A DNA stretch of 55,765 nucleotides from positions 1 to 55,765 of the forward strand of contig JAPXLN010000010.1 of assembly GCA_033809515.1 (NCBI GenBank), in the 5' to 3' direction. Within the stretch, counting starts at the first letter, position 1. The number at the start of each line of letters is the position of its first letter. Of the stretch, positions 15,491-23,837 are shown piece by piece. The DNA is from JAPXLN01 sp033809515. GTDB lineage: Bacteria; Bacillota; Sulfobacillia; Fermentithermobacillales; Fermentithermobacillaceae. The notes under the pieces are model-generated. The model did not search any database. It was not told where the DNA came from and saw only the letters and a list, made by a program, of their open reading frames with translations. Position numbers and translations under genes: made by a program.

Positions 15491-16243
15491 TTGTCCGTAC
15501 AGAATGACGACCTATACTACCAGTCCCTTTCTGTCATATCTCAGTCTCCTTTGCCCGTGGGCGCTTGGTACCTTCGCCGGATTTTGCTTGAGAAAAACGT
15601 GGACGTGTCAGAAGCAACCTGCGGCCGGTTGCTGCGAAACATGGAAGACTCAGGCCATGTGCAGTCTGAAGGACGGCGCGGTAGAACCATAACCCTTGAG
15701 GGAGAGGTTGCTCTTGCCCGCTGGCAGGAAGAAAAGATCAGAGAGAGATCCCAGGTCGCTTTTATGCAGAGCCTTGAAATCAACGGGCCCAAGCAGTTGA
15801 AGGACGTTCTCGTGGCCAGGCGCGCAATTGAGGCTGAGGCAGCGGCCCTTGCTGCCGTCAATGCAAGAGAAAGGGACCTGGATAGGCTCAAGGGGCTTAT
15901 TGACGAACACAGGAAGGTCCTTGAGTCAGGGGAGTCCGGCACCGACCAGAACACGGCATTTCACAGGGCCATTGCTGTTGCAGGCCGAAACAACGTCATT
16001 GTCACTGCTCTTGACGTAATATACCGGCATCCGGACGTAATGAAAGCTTTTGAGCACATACGGGCTAAAGTTGGATCCAGAATGGTCGACGATCACTCTC
16101 TCATTCTCGAGAAGGTGCTATCCAGGGACCCGGAGGCTGCAAGGGAGTCCATGGTTCAGCACATGGCCAACGTTATAAGGGACGTAGACACATACTGGAA
16201 GGAATGGGTGAAACCAGATGAAAGCTCTGAACCGGGTTCTTGA
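15491..16243 (+). CDS. Transcription regulator: NrpR-like winged helix plus FCD domain
   Basis: About 250 residues. The first 75 residues form a winged helix of the NrpR N-terminal type (SPLPVGAWYLRRILLEKNVD, then LLRNMEDSGHVQ and the wing EGRRGRTITLEG). Residues 90-235 are an all-helical FCD ligand-binding domain as in FadR/GntR proteins: VARRAIEAEAAALAA, NTAFHRAIAVAGRN and DHSLILEKVLSRDPEAARESMVQHM, giving Asp/His metal-binding positions. A GntR domain is normally present instead, so the pairing is unusual. TTG 15491 follows AGGAGG by 10 nt. It begins the operon with the 77-aa protein and the B12 mutase, and probably senses an organic acid. Confidence 0.82.
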   Translation: MSVQNDDLYYQSLSVISQSPLPVGAWYLRRILLEKNVDVSEATCGRLLRNMEDSGHVQSEGRRGRTITLEGEVALARWQEEKIRERSQVAFMQSLEINGPKQLKDVLVARRAIEAEAAALAAVNARERDLDRLKGLIDEHRKVLESGESGTDQNTAFHRAIAVAGRNNVIVTALDVIYRHPDVMKAFEHIRAKVGSRMVDDHSLILEKVLSRDPEAARESMVQHMANVIRDVDTYWKEWVKPDESSEPGS

Positions 16244-16451
16244 TGCTTGTGACCTGGAGACGTTTCTCCTATGCGAAGACATTGAAGAGGGCAAGACTCT
16301 TGGAATGGAGCTCATGGCCGGGCTTGGGTTCAAAGATGCTGACATAGTCTCTTGTGAGATGTCCGGCCCGGGGGTGCGTATCAGACTCAGGGGTTATGTC
16401 CATAGACCCTCCAGTGCTTACCGGTGGTGGAAGGAGGCCGGCGAGAAGTGA
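16218..16451 (+). CDS. Small protein coupled to the B12 mutase
   Basis: 77 residues, acidic N half and basic C terminus (LRGYVHRPSSAYRWWKEAGEK). It overlaps the regulator gene by 26 nt, and its stop overlaps the GTG of the mutase (GTGA), so it is embedded between them by translational coupling. D-ornithine 4,5-aminomutase also has a small subunit (OraS) beside the catalytic one, but I see no clear sequence match to it. It may be a small subunit, an activator of the mutase or an unrelated adaptor. ATG 16218 has GGGTG at suitable distance. Confidence 0.6.
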   Translation: MKALNRVLDACDLETFLLCEDIEEGKTLGMELMAGLGFKDADIVSCEMSGPGVRIRLRGYVHRPSSAYRWWKEAGEK

Positions 16452-18283
16452 ACGACAAAACAGCTCCTTTCGCGGCCAAGAAGATTCTGCTGGTGCCTCT
16501 GGATCCTGTCCATGACGTCGGCATCAAGCTCATAGGCAGAGAGCTTTGGGAGCAGGGCCATGATGTCTCTCTGCTTCCGCCTGATCTTAGCCTTGAGGAA
16601 GTGGTGGCCAGAGCCAACGTTCTTGAGCCCGATTTCCTAATGGTCAGCCGTACCATCAGTTACGGCACAGGCGAGCTCCTGGCCAAGTTCGTGGATCTTT
16701 GCGATGCGTCAGGGCTCAGGCAAAAGACTACGTTGGTGGTAGGAGGCTTGAGCATCAGGCCGGAAATGGCTCAAGAGTTCGGGTTCGATGCGGGATTCGG
16801 TCCTGATACGTCTCCCAAAGACGTGGTCTTCTACGTAGAAGGCAGGAAGAGTGAGGTTTGCAAAGTCACGCGTACGACTGAAAAGCCCAACCTGACACGT
16901 GGGTTTACATACGAGTTCAAAGATACGGAAATAGGCGGCCTTTGCCTCAAGATTGCCAGGCAGCTTCTGGATTGGGCGTCCCAGCGGACCTCACCTGGCA
17001 TAGAGAGGGCTAGGACCAGGGCAAGAATCGAGGAAGCAAGGGCAAAAGGCAGCATTGGCGAAGCTGGGAATCTGCGAAGGTTCTACGCTTCCTTGTGTGA
17101 CGGGCAGGTCAGAAACTGGTACGAGACAGGGCAGCCTGTGGCAAACACAAGACCTTTGTCTCATGACGAGATCAAGGAGCTGGCGGGCAGGAAAGAGAAG
17201 GCTCCTGTTTTTCCCAAGAGCCAGGAGGTCCTTGCAGGTCGCAATGTCCTGGTACAGTACGGAACCGGGTGTCCGGTCATGGATTCCTACCACATACGTC
17301 TGTCCCTGGCCTGGGGAGCCGGGGGCGTAGTTCACTTTGACCCGTCATGGGGAGCAAGGGCCGAGGGCCTCCTGGAGGGCGCATGGAGCCATGCCCATGA
17401 CGGTACGGTCCTGACTTTGGAGAACCTCAAGCTGATTAGGGGGTCTGTACATCCGGGGGGCCTGTGGCAGGTGAGAGCTCACAGGGGACTTAACACTCCC
17501 GAAACCGTGGTTTTAGGACACCTGGCCGGGGCCGATCTTACCAAGATCAACATTGTGTACGGGAGTTTAGGCGCAGGGACAGACCCGGCCAGATTAACTG
17601 TAGACGGAGTTGAAGCTATGCGTCTGGCTGCCGGTTTTGAGTTGCCCTTTGATGTGGTCACCAATGAAGAGCTTTGCGGGGTGCCTGCAAGCAAAGCTTT
17701 TGCAGGCATGCTGATCGTTGCTTCGGCAGGGATCCTCCTAGGCGGAAGGCCCATATTGCAGCCTCTTTTTGCCAATTCTCCAGAAGCCATGATAAGGGGA
17801 TTCTCCCAGGACAACTACATTGACTTCAACGCTGCCAAGATCATGGTCTTGCAGGGGATAATAGACGCGCCTGTTTGGCCTGGGGCCCCGGTTGGGTTCC
17901 TTACTCAGACTCAGGACAGGTGCCAGTCGGCCACTATGACAGCTCTTCATGCAGCGCTGGCCCTTTCTCTTGGCGCTCAGGCCGTAACCATCGCTTCTTC
18001 TGATGAGGCATATGCAGGAGGGCCCATTTCAGGGGGGGCGCGGGTAGACACGCTTAACTCAGCTGCTGCAGCTTTGAGATTTCTCGGAGGAGCTAAGTTC
18101 CAGCCTACTGAGGAAGCTTTAGGCATGGCCGCCGGATTGCGAGATGGCATACTTGACGTTCTGGAAAGAGTCGCTCTTAGAGAGGACTTTGTCAGCGCCC
18201 TCTACGAAGGGCTTCTGGGCGACAAAGAAGACGGCGCTTACCCGGGAAGGGCCGGGAAAGATACTGTAAGGATGCTTCCGTAA
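16448..18283 (+). CDS. Fused B12-dependent mutase, glutamate-mutase-like
   Basis: 611 residues. Residues 10-130 form a Rossmann-like cobalamin domain: LDPVHDVGIK, with His22 as the presumed lower cobalt ligand, then PDFLMVSRTISYGTGELL and TLVVGGLSI, and the ending PDTSPKDVV, which parallels the GTSPETT ending of glutamate mutase S. Note that the usual DxHxxG spacing is DxxHxxG here. Residues 200-610 look like a TIM barrel of the glutamate-mutase-E kind (GCPVMDSYHIRLSLAWGAGG, HLAGADLTKINIVYGSLGAG, FLTQTQDRCQSATMTALHAAL). Separate S and E subunits are fused, with the B12 domain first. GTG 16448 overlaps the upstream stop and has AGGAGG 10 nt before it. Substrate unknown; a carbon-skeleton mutase of an amino or dicarboxylic acid is likely. 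Confidence 0.75.
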   Translation: MNDKTAPFAAKKILLVPLDPVHDVGIKLIGRELWEQGHDVSLLPPDLSLEEVVARANVLEPDFLMVSRTISYGTGELLAKFVDLCDASGLRQKTTLVVGGLSIRPEMAQEFGFDAGFGPDTSPKDVVFYVEGRKSEVCKVTRTTEKPNLTRGFTYEFKDTEIGGLCLKIARQLLDWASQRTSPGIERARTRARIEEARAKGSIGEAGNLRRFYASLCDGQVRNWYETGQPVANTRPLSHDEIKELAGRKEKAPVFPKSQEVLAGRNVLVQYGTGCPVMDSYHIRLSLAWGAGGVVHFDPSWGARAEGLLEGAWSHAHDGTVLTLENLKLIRGSVHPGGLWQVRAHRGLNTPETVVLGHLAGADLTKINIVYGSLGAGTDPARLTVDGVEAMRLAAGFELPFDVVTNEELCGVPASKAFAGMLIVASAGILLGGRPILQPLFANSPEAMIRGFSQDNYIDFNAAKIMVLQGIIDAPVWPGAPVGFLTQTQDRCQSATMTALHAALALSLGAQAVTIASSDEAYAGGPISGGARVDTLNSAAAALRFLGGAKFQPTEEALGMAAGLRDGILDVLERVALREDFVSALYEGLLGDKEDGAYPGRAGKDTVRMLP

Positions 18284-18284
18284 C

Positions 18285-19310
18285 ATGATACTCGGGGTGG
18301 CAGGCACGGCCAAGAATACAGGGAAAACCACTGCCATGCTGGCTGTTATGGAGTATCTCAGGTCGACGGGCATAGGTCTTTTCCTGACGAGCATCGGTTA
18401 CGACGGTGAGGATGCCGATAACCTAACCGGTCTGCCCAAGCCCAGGATATTCATGCGTCCAGGCGATCTGGTGAGCTCTGCTCTGCCTGCGTTGAAGGGC
18501 TCACTTGCTTCCTTTGAGGATATGGTGCCCACAGGCGTCCAATCAGCCCTTGGCCCGGTTTGCAGGGCAAGGGTTGCAGCGCCCGGACGGGTGATTGTGG
18601 CCGGACCGCCCAGCACAGCAGGGCTTTCTCTGGTGCTCCAGGGGGTTCCCCGTGACCGGGTCGCGCTTTTGGACGGAGCTTTTTCCAGACTTGCTCCCAT
18701 GTCTTTGGCTACCCATGTGATTGTGGCAACAGGGGCTGCTCGCTACTCTGATCCTCTCCAGGTGGCCGCTGAGATGAGATCTACGGGTTTGGTCATGTCT
18801 CTTCCTGCGTACCCCATAGATGGAACCTTTGACGTTCACGTTCCCGGCGGCCTTTACGCAGAGGGTCAGGACAGGTATTTGGCCGGAGTTCTCCTTGAGG
18901 GCGAAAGGACCATTCAGCGAGTGCACATTGATGGAGTCATAAGCCCTGAAGCTTTTGGCAGAATGCTTGCAGGCATAAGGTATTTGCGGAGCCGATTGAC
19001 TTTTATAGTTTCTCATCCTGTATATCTCTTGATATCCGGAGATATCTCCCTGTGGGAAGGCGTCTTTGAGGATGTAAAAGAGGCAGGGCATCGTCTGGTG
19101 AGTTTTCGGTCCTCAAAGCTGCTGGGCTTCACCCTGAGCCCGTTCAAGCCACTCTTTGACCCAGCGAAAAATGCCTACACAGAGTCATATGTGCCGGCAA
19201 GGTCTTTTGCCGAAAAGATCAGGAAACAAGCGGGGTTCCCTTGCACTGACTTGGTTTTGGAGGGCCCCGCTTTGCTTCACAGTTGGCTGGCGGCTGCCCG
19301 GATCCCGTAA
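18285..19310 (+). CDS. P-loop protein, likely mutase partner or reactivase
   Basis: 341 residues. A Walker A motif (GTAKNTGKTT, residues 7-16) opens the protein, followed by GYDGEDADNL and a GRVIVAGPPS strand; the middle (VALLDGAFSRLAPM, HVIVATGAARY) looks like a Rossmann-type NTPase core and the C-terminal 130 residues are unique to me. It starts 1 nt after the mutase stop. B12 mutases of this class need ATP- or GTP-dependent reactivation (MutL/GlmL, KamB/C, MeaB), but this protein is not an actin-like MutL. A chaperone role is inferred from position and P-loop only. Convergent with the nitroreductase gene after 28 bp. Confidence 0.7.
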   Translation: MILGVAGTAKNTGKTTAMLAVMEYLRSTGIGLFLTSIGYDGEDADNLTGLPKPRIFMRPGDLVSSALPALKGSLASFEDMVPTGVQSALGPVCRARVAAPGRVIVAGPPSTAGLSLVLQGVPRDRVALLDGAFSRLAPMSLATHVIVATGAARYSDPLQVAAEMRSTGLVMSLPAYPIDGTFDVHVPGGLYAEGQDRYLAGVLLEGERTIQRVHIDGVISPEAFGRMLAGIRYLRSRLTFIVSHPVYLLISGDISLWEGVFEDVKEAGHRLVSFRSSKLLGFTLSPFKPLFDPAKNAYTESYVPARSFAEKIRKQAGFPCTDLVLEGPALLHSWLAAARIP

Positions 19311-19338
19311 GCTCACCTGCAGGCAGACAGATTGCCCC

Positions 19339-19833
19339 CTAGGCCCATTTGTCGACGGGGAAAAGGTCCTCCTTGGACTTGCGTCCTCGCATTGTTCCTT
19401 CTCTTGACGGGACTCCTACAGGAAGGATGCAGACTACGCTTACTTCCTCAGGAATGTTCAAGAGCTTTTTGACTTCGTCTTCAGTGAACGCGCCGATCCA
19501 GCAAGTTCCCAGTCCCAGGCTGTGGGCCACAAGGGTCATATGGTCAAGAGCTATAGCTACGTCAACAAACGAATAGCGCCTGCTTGGGTTTGTTGCGCAT
19601 CCCACAATGACCACAGGTGCCTCACCTACGAAAGCTTGGTTGCGGCAAGCGACAGAAAGGTCTTTTCTGGTTTTCTCGTCTTGCACCACGATAAACTTGC
19701 ACTCCTGGCGATTGCCGGCTGATGGGGCAATTCTGGCAGCTTCCAGGATCTTTGAAAGCGCTTCGTCTGGTATCAGCTCATCTTTGAAACCTCTTACAGA
19801 CCTTCGCCCTTTGATAGCTTCAAATACTTCCAA
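19339..19833 (-). CDS. Nitroreductase family protein
   Basis: About 164 residues, a short nitroreductase. Hallmarks are EVFEAIKGRRSVRGFKDE (FMN phosphate-binding RRS), AARIAPSAGNRQECKFIVV and the C-terminal LGLGTCWIGAFTEDEVKKLL with ILPVGVP. FMN-dependent reduction by NAD(P)H of nitro or quinone compounds is the family default; physiological substrate unknown. The start is the TTG at 19833, because AAGGAG lies 8 nt upstream and downstream of the alternative TTG at 19851. It follows pckA by 66 bp on the same strand. Confidence 0.88.
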   Translation of the reverse strand: MEVFEAIKGRRSVRGFKDELIPDEALSKILEAARIAPSAGNRQECKFIVVQDEKTRKDLSVACRNQAFVGEAPVVIVGCATNPSRRYSFVDVAIALDHMTLVAHSLGLGTCWIGAFTEDEVKKLLNIPEEVSVVCILPVGVPSREGTMRGRKSKEDLFPVDKWA

Positions 19834-19899
19834 TTGACACACTCCTTTCAAAAGCGCATTTCGCTCTGCAAAGGCAGAATTCCTTCGTGTCAGGAAGTT

Positions 19900-21462
19900 T
19901 CACATTCCCGGTCCGGCCTGGAGGGTCTCCCTTGATACACCACTGTACCCGGTCATGTGCTGTGTAAAGCGCATGGCCAGTTCCAGCCGTTTTCCATGGT
20001 AGTCCTCCCGGTCTTCCCAGGCGTTTTCGGGTATTAACAGATGGTCCGGAACCCCGGGACATCTGAGGGGCACAGAAAGTCCAAACACCGGGTCGGTCCA
20101 GGATTCCACTGCATCTAGCTGTCCCTGCATGGCGGCGTTCACCATTGCCCTGGTGTATTTGATGGGTATGCGCTTTCCGACGCCGTAGGGACCTGCGATC
20201 CAGCCTGTGTTAACCAGGAAGCACGATGTTTGGTGAAGGTCTATCTTGTTTTTCAGCATCTCGGCATATGTCTGGGGGTGAAGAGGAAGGAAGGGTTCGG
20301 CAAAACATCCGGAGAACGTTGCCTGAGGTTCCCTGGTTCCCACTTCAGTGCCTGCCAGTTTGGCTGTGTACCCGGTTATGAAGTAGAACATGGCCTGCTC
20401 TTTGGTTAGCCTGGCAATAGGGGGCATGACGCCGAAAGCGTCTGCCACAAGGAAAAAGATAACCTTAGGGTGACCTGCCACGCCGCTTTCCAGCATCAAC
20501 GGGTTATGGTCAAGGGGATAGGTGCCTCTTGTGTTTTCTGTAATGGCCTGATTGTGGAAGTCGGGTATTCTTGTCTCCTCGTCCAGGACAACGTTTTCCA
20601 GGAGAGAGCCGAATTTAAGAGCTTTCCATATTTCCGGTTCGCTTTCTTCCTCAAGGTCGATTAGCTTGGCGTAGCAGCCGCCTTCGAAGTTGAAGACGCC
20701 TGCCTCGCTCCAGCCGTGTTCATCGTCGCCCAGCAGGTGTCTGTTGGGATCCGCTGACAGGCTGGTTTTGCCTGTGCCGGACAATCCGAAGAACAAAGCT
20801 ACGTCGCCTTTGCTACCCACGTTTGCCGAGCAATGCATGGGAAGGACCCCTTCCATGGGCATGAGGTAGTTCATGACGCTGAAGACTGCCTTTTTTACCT
20901 CGCCTGCATAGGAAGTGCCGAATATCAGGACAGACAAGTTATCAAGATCGATCAAGACTCCTGCATCAGAATGGAGATCAGTAATGCCAGGGTCCATCTT
21001 CAGGCCCGGAGCTGCAAGCACGGTTATGCGGTTTGCGGTCTGGTTTTTTGGGGCCTCCGGAGGAGTCCGGAATATAAGGTTAGCGAAGAGCCCGTGTGAT
21101 GCCCGCTCGGTCACAACTGTGACAGGACGACCAAACCGGGTATCCGCACCTACCCAGACATCCGACCGGTACAGGTCTTTCTCTTTGAAGTAATCCATGA
21201 TCCGGGCCTTGACCTTTGCTTGCTGTTCAGGTTGTGCAGGCCGGTTGGACTTGCTCCACCATATGTGTTCTCCGGACACGGGCCTTTTTACCAAGAACCT
21301 GTCTTCAGGTGACCGGCCGGTCCGCTCACCGGTCCAAACAGCCAGGGCGCCTCTATGGGTTAGCTTGGCTCCTTGCTCCAAACATTTTTCGGTTAGAACC
21401 GCCCGTGAGGGGTTGCGCATCCGGGTATAGGGGAGAAGCTCCTCAAGAAGTTTTTCCGGCAC
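19900..21462 (-). CDS. pckA: Phosphoenolpyruvate carboxykinase (ATP)
   Basis: 520 residues, the ATP-type length. It interconverts oxaloacetate and PEP with ATP/ADP and CO2. Seen motifs: the kinase-1a P-loop GLSGTGKT (about 226-233), HCSANVGSKGDVALFFG, LLGDDEHGWSEAGVFNFEGGCYAK (metal-binding kinase-2 and PEP-specific region), ENTRGTYPLDHN and VFFLVADAFGVMPP. The frame is open upstream to 21558, but the GTG at 21462 is preferred since AGGAGG precedes it by 8 nt and length then fits the family. It lies 46 bp after tupC on the same strand, possibly read through from the W/Mo operon. In fermenters it may work towards oxaloacetate. Confidence 0.95.
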   Translation of the reverse strand: MPEKLLEELLPYTRMRNPSRAVLTEKCLEQGAKLTHRGALAVWTGERTGRSPEDRFLVKRPVSGEHIWWSKSNRPAQPEQQAKVKARIMDYFKEKDLYRSDVWVGADTRFGRPVTVVTERASHGLFANLIFRTPPEAPKNQTANRITVLAAPGLKMDPGITDLHSDAGVLIDLDNLSVLIFGTSYAGEVKKAVFSVMNYLMPMEGVLPMHCSANVGSKGDVALFFGLSGTGKTSLSADPNRHLLGDDEHGWSEAGVFNFEGGCYAKLIDLEEESEPEIWKALKFGSLLENVVLDEETRIPDFHNQAITENTRGTYPLDHNPLMLESGVAGHPKVIFFLVADAFGVMPPIARLTKEQAMFYFITGYTAKLAGTEVGTREPQATFSGCFAEPFLPLHPQTYAEMLKNKIDLHQTSCFLVNTGWIAGPYGVGKRIPIKYTRAMVNAAMQGQLDAVESWTDPVFGLSVPLRCPGVPDHLLIPENAWEDREDYHGKRLELAMRFTQHMTGYSGVSRETLQAGPGM

Positions 21463-21508
21463 ATCCCATTGCCTCCTTGCAGCAACTGAAGGAGCCGCAG
21501 GAACGTGA

Positions 21509-22261
21509 CTAGGAAAGTCCTGCAGACAGTCCTGCCAGTGCTTGCCACCTGGGATCACCCAGTATCTCCAGGGGCGTCCCCACGTCCTGAATACGGCCCT
21601 CCCACAGTACGATAACCCTTGTGGCCAAGGCTAATACTTCTTTGAAGTCGTGGGTGACCAAAACAGTAGTGGTGCCTGCCAGAGTGAGAATGTCTTTGAA
21701 CCTGTCTATGAGGGACTGGCGGCTTATGGCGTCTACTGACGCGAAAGGTTCATCCAGGAACAAAACTTGAGGCGATAGGGCAAAGGCTCGTGCAAGGGAA
21801 GCCCTTTGTGCCTCGCCTCCTGACAGAGTATGGCTCAGTTGAGAAGAAAGGTGAGATATGCCGAACCTCTCAAGCCACAGCCGGGCCGTATCCTCGGCCC
21901 CCTGCTTGCGTCCGCGCAGGTGAAGGCCTATTGTGACGTTTTCCATGACCGTGCCGTCCAGAAGAAGAGGCTCCTGAAAAACTACGGCCATCTGACGCCT
22001 TACAGACAGGGCATTTCTCTTGGTCACTTCCTTGCCTTCGTAAAGAACATGCCCGGTGGTAGGCGGCGTAAGCAGGGCCATGACTGACAGTAACGTGCTC
22101 TTGCCTGCGCCGTTGGGTCCTATTGCTGCCAGAGTCTCACCTTGAGCCACACTTATTTCCCGGACATCCAGGATGGTGCGTTCTCCTTTGACTACGGTTA
22201 TGTCCCTGGCTGTGAGGACCGGCTCTTGCCGGTCATTAGGCGCGCAAGCACCGGCGTTCAT
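21509..22261 (-). CDS. tupC: Tungstate ABC transporter ATPase
   Basis: 250 residues with a full ABC set: Walker A GPNGAGKST, Q-loop VVFQEPLLLDG, signature LSGGEAQR, Walker B VLFLDEPFA and the switch histidine LVTHD. Next to tupB and tupA, it energises tungstate (or molybdate) import. Its start ATG overlaps the tupB stop by 4 nt. No C-terminal Mop/TOBE domain is present, consistent with TupC rather than ModC. Confidence 0.9.
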   Translation of the reverse strand: MNAGACAPNDRQEPVLTARDITVVKGERTILDVREISVAQGETLAAIGPNGAGKSTLLSVMALLTPPTTGHVLYEGKEVTKRNALSVRRQMAVVFQEPLLLDGTVMENVTIGLHLRGRKQGAEDTARLWLERFGISHLSSQLSHTLSGGEAQRASLARAFALSPQVLFLDEPFASVDAISRQSLIDRFKDILTLAGTTTVLVTHDFKEVLALATRVIVLWEGRIQDVGTPLEILGDPRWQALAGLSAGLS

Positions 22262-22956
22262 GGCGCTCTCCTTTTCTGCTGAAATACGGTGAGCAAATAC
22301 GTGATGCTGTATGACAGAGCTATTAGGATGAAACTAAGCGCAAGGGCTACGTCAAACTTCCCTTTACTTACCTCCAGCACTATGGCTGTGGTCAACACCC
22401 TCGTATAGTACCGGACATTACCTCCCACGGCCATGGAGGCGCCCACCTCGGCAATGACCCGGCCCAGTCCTGCCATGACTGCCGCCAGCACGCCGTACCG
22501 GCATTCACGCAGGATAAGCCAGAATAACTGTCGGGTGGACGCCCCTAGGGCAAGGATTTGCATTCGGAGTTTTGGGTTAAGCTGCTGCACCGATGCCATT
22601 GTAAAGCCTGCGACCACGGGCGTGGCGATAATGGCTTGAGCCATAACCATGGCCGCCGGGGTGTACATGAGCCCCAGCGCGCCCAGGGGTCCGCTTCGCC
22701 ACAGAAACATGCTTACCCAAAGGCCTACCACAGTCGGCGGGAGCCCCATGCCCGCGTTGACTGCGCCGGCTGCCCCTCTGCGAAACCGAAAATCAGCCAA
22801 AGCAAGGTAGAGGCCAAGGGGAACGCCTGCCAGAACGCTTAGAAGGGTCGAAAGGCCCGACACCTTAAGGGTGAAGAAAGCTATGCCGTAGACTTCCCGG
22901 TCTCCCTTAAGTATGAGCTCTAGGCCTTTGATGAGCCCCTGAAGGATCAGCTTCAT
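22258..22956 (-). CDS. tupB: Tungstate ABC transporter permease
   Basis: 232 residues with about six membrane helices. The permease loop reads LGASTRQLFWLILRECRYGVLAAVMAGLGRVIAEVGASMAVGGN, the EAA-like cytoplasmic loop typical of TupB/ModB. It sits between tupA (24-bp gap) and tupC (4-nt overlap). The GLPPTVVGLWV and VLTTAIVLEVSKG segments also fit TupB. Molybdate cannot be excluded as an additional substrate. Confidence 0.9.
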   Translation of the reverse strand: MKLILQGLIKGLELILKGDREVYGIAFFTLKVSGLSTLLSVLAGVPLGLYLALADFRFRRGAAGAVNAGMGLPPTVVGLWVSMFLWRSGPLGALGLMYTPAAMVMAQAIIATPVVAGFTMASVQQLNPKLRMQILALGASTRQLFWLILRECRYGVLAAVMAGLGRVIAEVGASMAVGGNVRYYTRVLTTAIVLEVSKGKFDVALALSFILIALSYSITYLLTVFQQKRRAP

Positions 22957-22980
22957 GTTCCCCTGCCCCTGTCTCCGTTC

Positions 22981-23832
22981 TTAGAATTCAGGCTTGCCTG
23001 CGTCCGGGAAGAAAAGCGGCTGGCCGAACTTGTCCTTCCCGTATTCGCCGATAGCTTTCTGAGCTTTCTCAGACACCATGAACTCGGCAAAAGCTTTTCC
23101 ACCCTTGGCGTTTATCTTGGGGAACTTCTCCGGGTTCACTTGCATGACGTGGTATATGTTCAAAAGCGGGGTGTCGCCCTCGAAAAGGATCTCAAGTTCC
23201 AGAGTGTCCTTAAGGTTGAGGTAAGTAGCCCGGTCTGTGAGAACGTACCCGTTTTTCTCATTCCCTACTTTGAGGGTCTGAGCCATTCCGGCGCCGGTCT
23301 CCAGATACCAGGCGTCACTTGCTTCGGCCAGACCCTCGGTTTCAACCTCGGCGGCCTTCCAGATCTCGAGCTCCTTTTTGTGGGTACCCGAATCATCGCC
23401 TCTTGAGACAAACGTTGATTTGCTTTCAGCTATTTTCTTGAAAGCTCCTGCAACCAGCTCTTCGTCTTTGATGCCGGCAGGATCGTCTGACGGGCCCACG
23501 ATTATGAAGTCGTTGTGCATTACAAGGAGCCTGTTGGTGGCATAACCGGCATCTACAGCTGCCTTCTCCGCCTCCGGTGCGTGCACCAAAAGAACGTCTG
23601 CTTCGCCCTTTTCGCCAAGGGCCAGGGCCTGTCCTGTTCCTACGGCCACCATCTTAATGCGGTAACCGGTGTCTTTCTCGAACATAGGGATCAGGACATC
23701 CAAAAGCCCGCTATCGCGAGTGCTTGTAGTAGTGGCCAGAATGACGTCCTTCTTCTGGCACCCTGAGAGCAGCATGGCTGCAATCAAGAGCATGATTGCA
23801 GGGACTAAAACTCGTCTTCCGTGATTCCTCAT
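22981..23832 (-). CDS. tupA: Tungstate-binding lipoprotein
   Basis: 283 residues. A lipoprotein signal (MLLIAAMLLSGC) places a lipidated Cys at about residue 25, so it would be anchored outside the membrane. The TupA signature follows at once: ILATTTSTRDSGLLDVLIP, then GTGQALALGEKGEADVLLVHAP and STFVSRGDDSGTHKKELEIW. The TTTS and SRGDDSGT motifs are those that bind the oxyanion in TupA proteins and differ from ModA. It starts 5 nt after the MOSC-MogA stop, tying tungstate uptake to cofactor synthesis in one transcript. Confidence 0.93.
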   Translation of the reverse strand: MRNHGRRVLVPAIMLLIAAMLLSGCQKKDVILATTTSTRDSGLLDVLIPMFEKDTGYRIKMVAVGTGQALALGEKGEADVLLVHAPEAEKAAVDAGYATNRLLVMHNDFIIVGPSDDPAGIKDEELVAGAFKKIAESKSTFVSRGDDSGTHKKELEIWKAAEVETEGLAEASDAWYLETGAGMAQTLKVGNEKNGYVLTDRATYLNLKDTLELEILFEGDTPLLNIYHVMQVNPEKFPKINAKGGKAFAEFMVSEKAQKAIGEYGKDKFGQPLFFPDAGKPEF

Positions 23833-23837
23833 TACGC

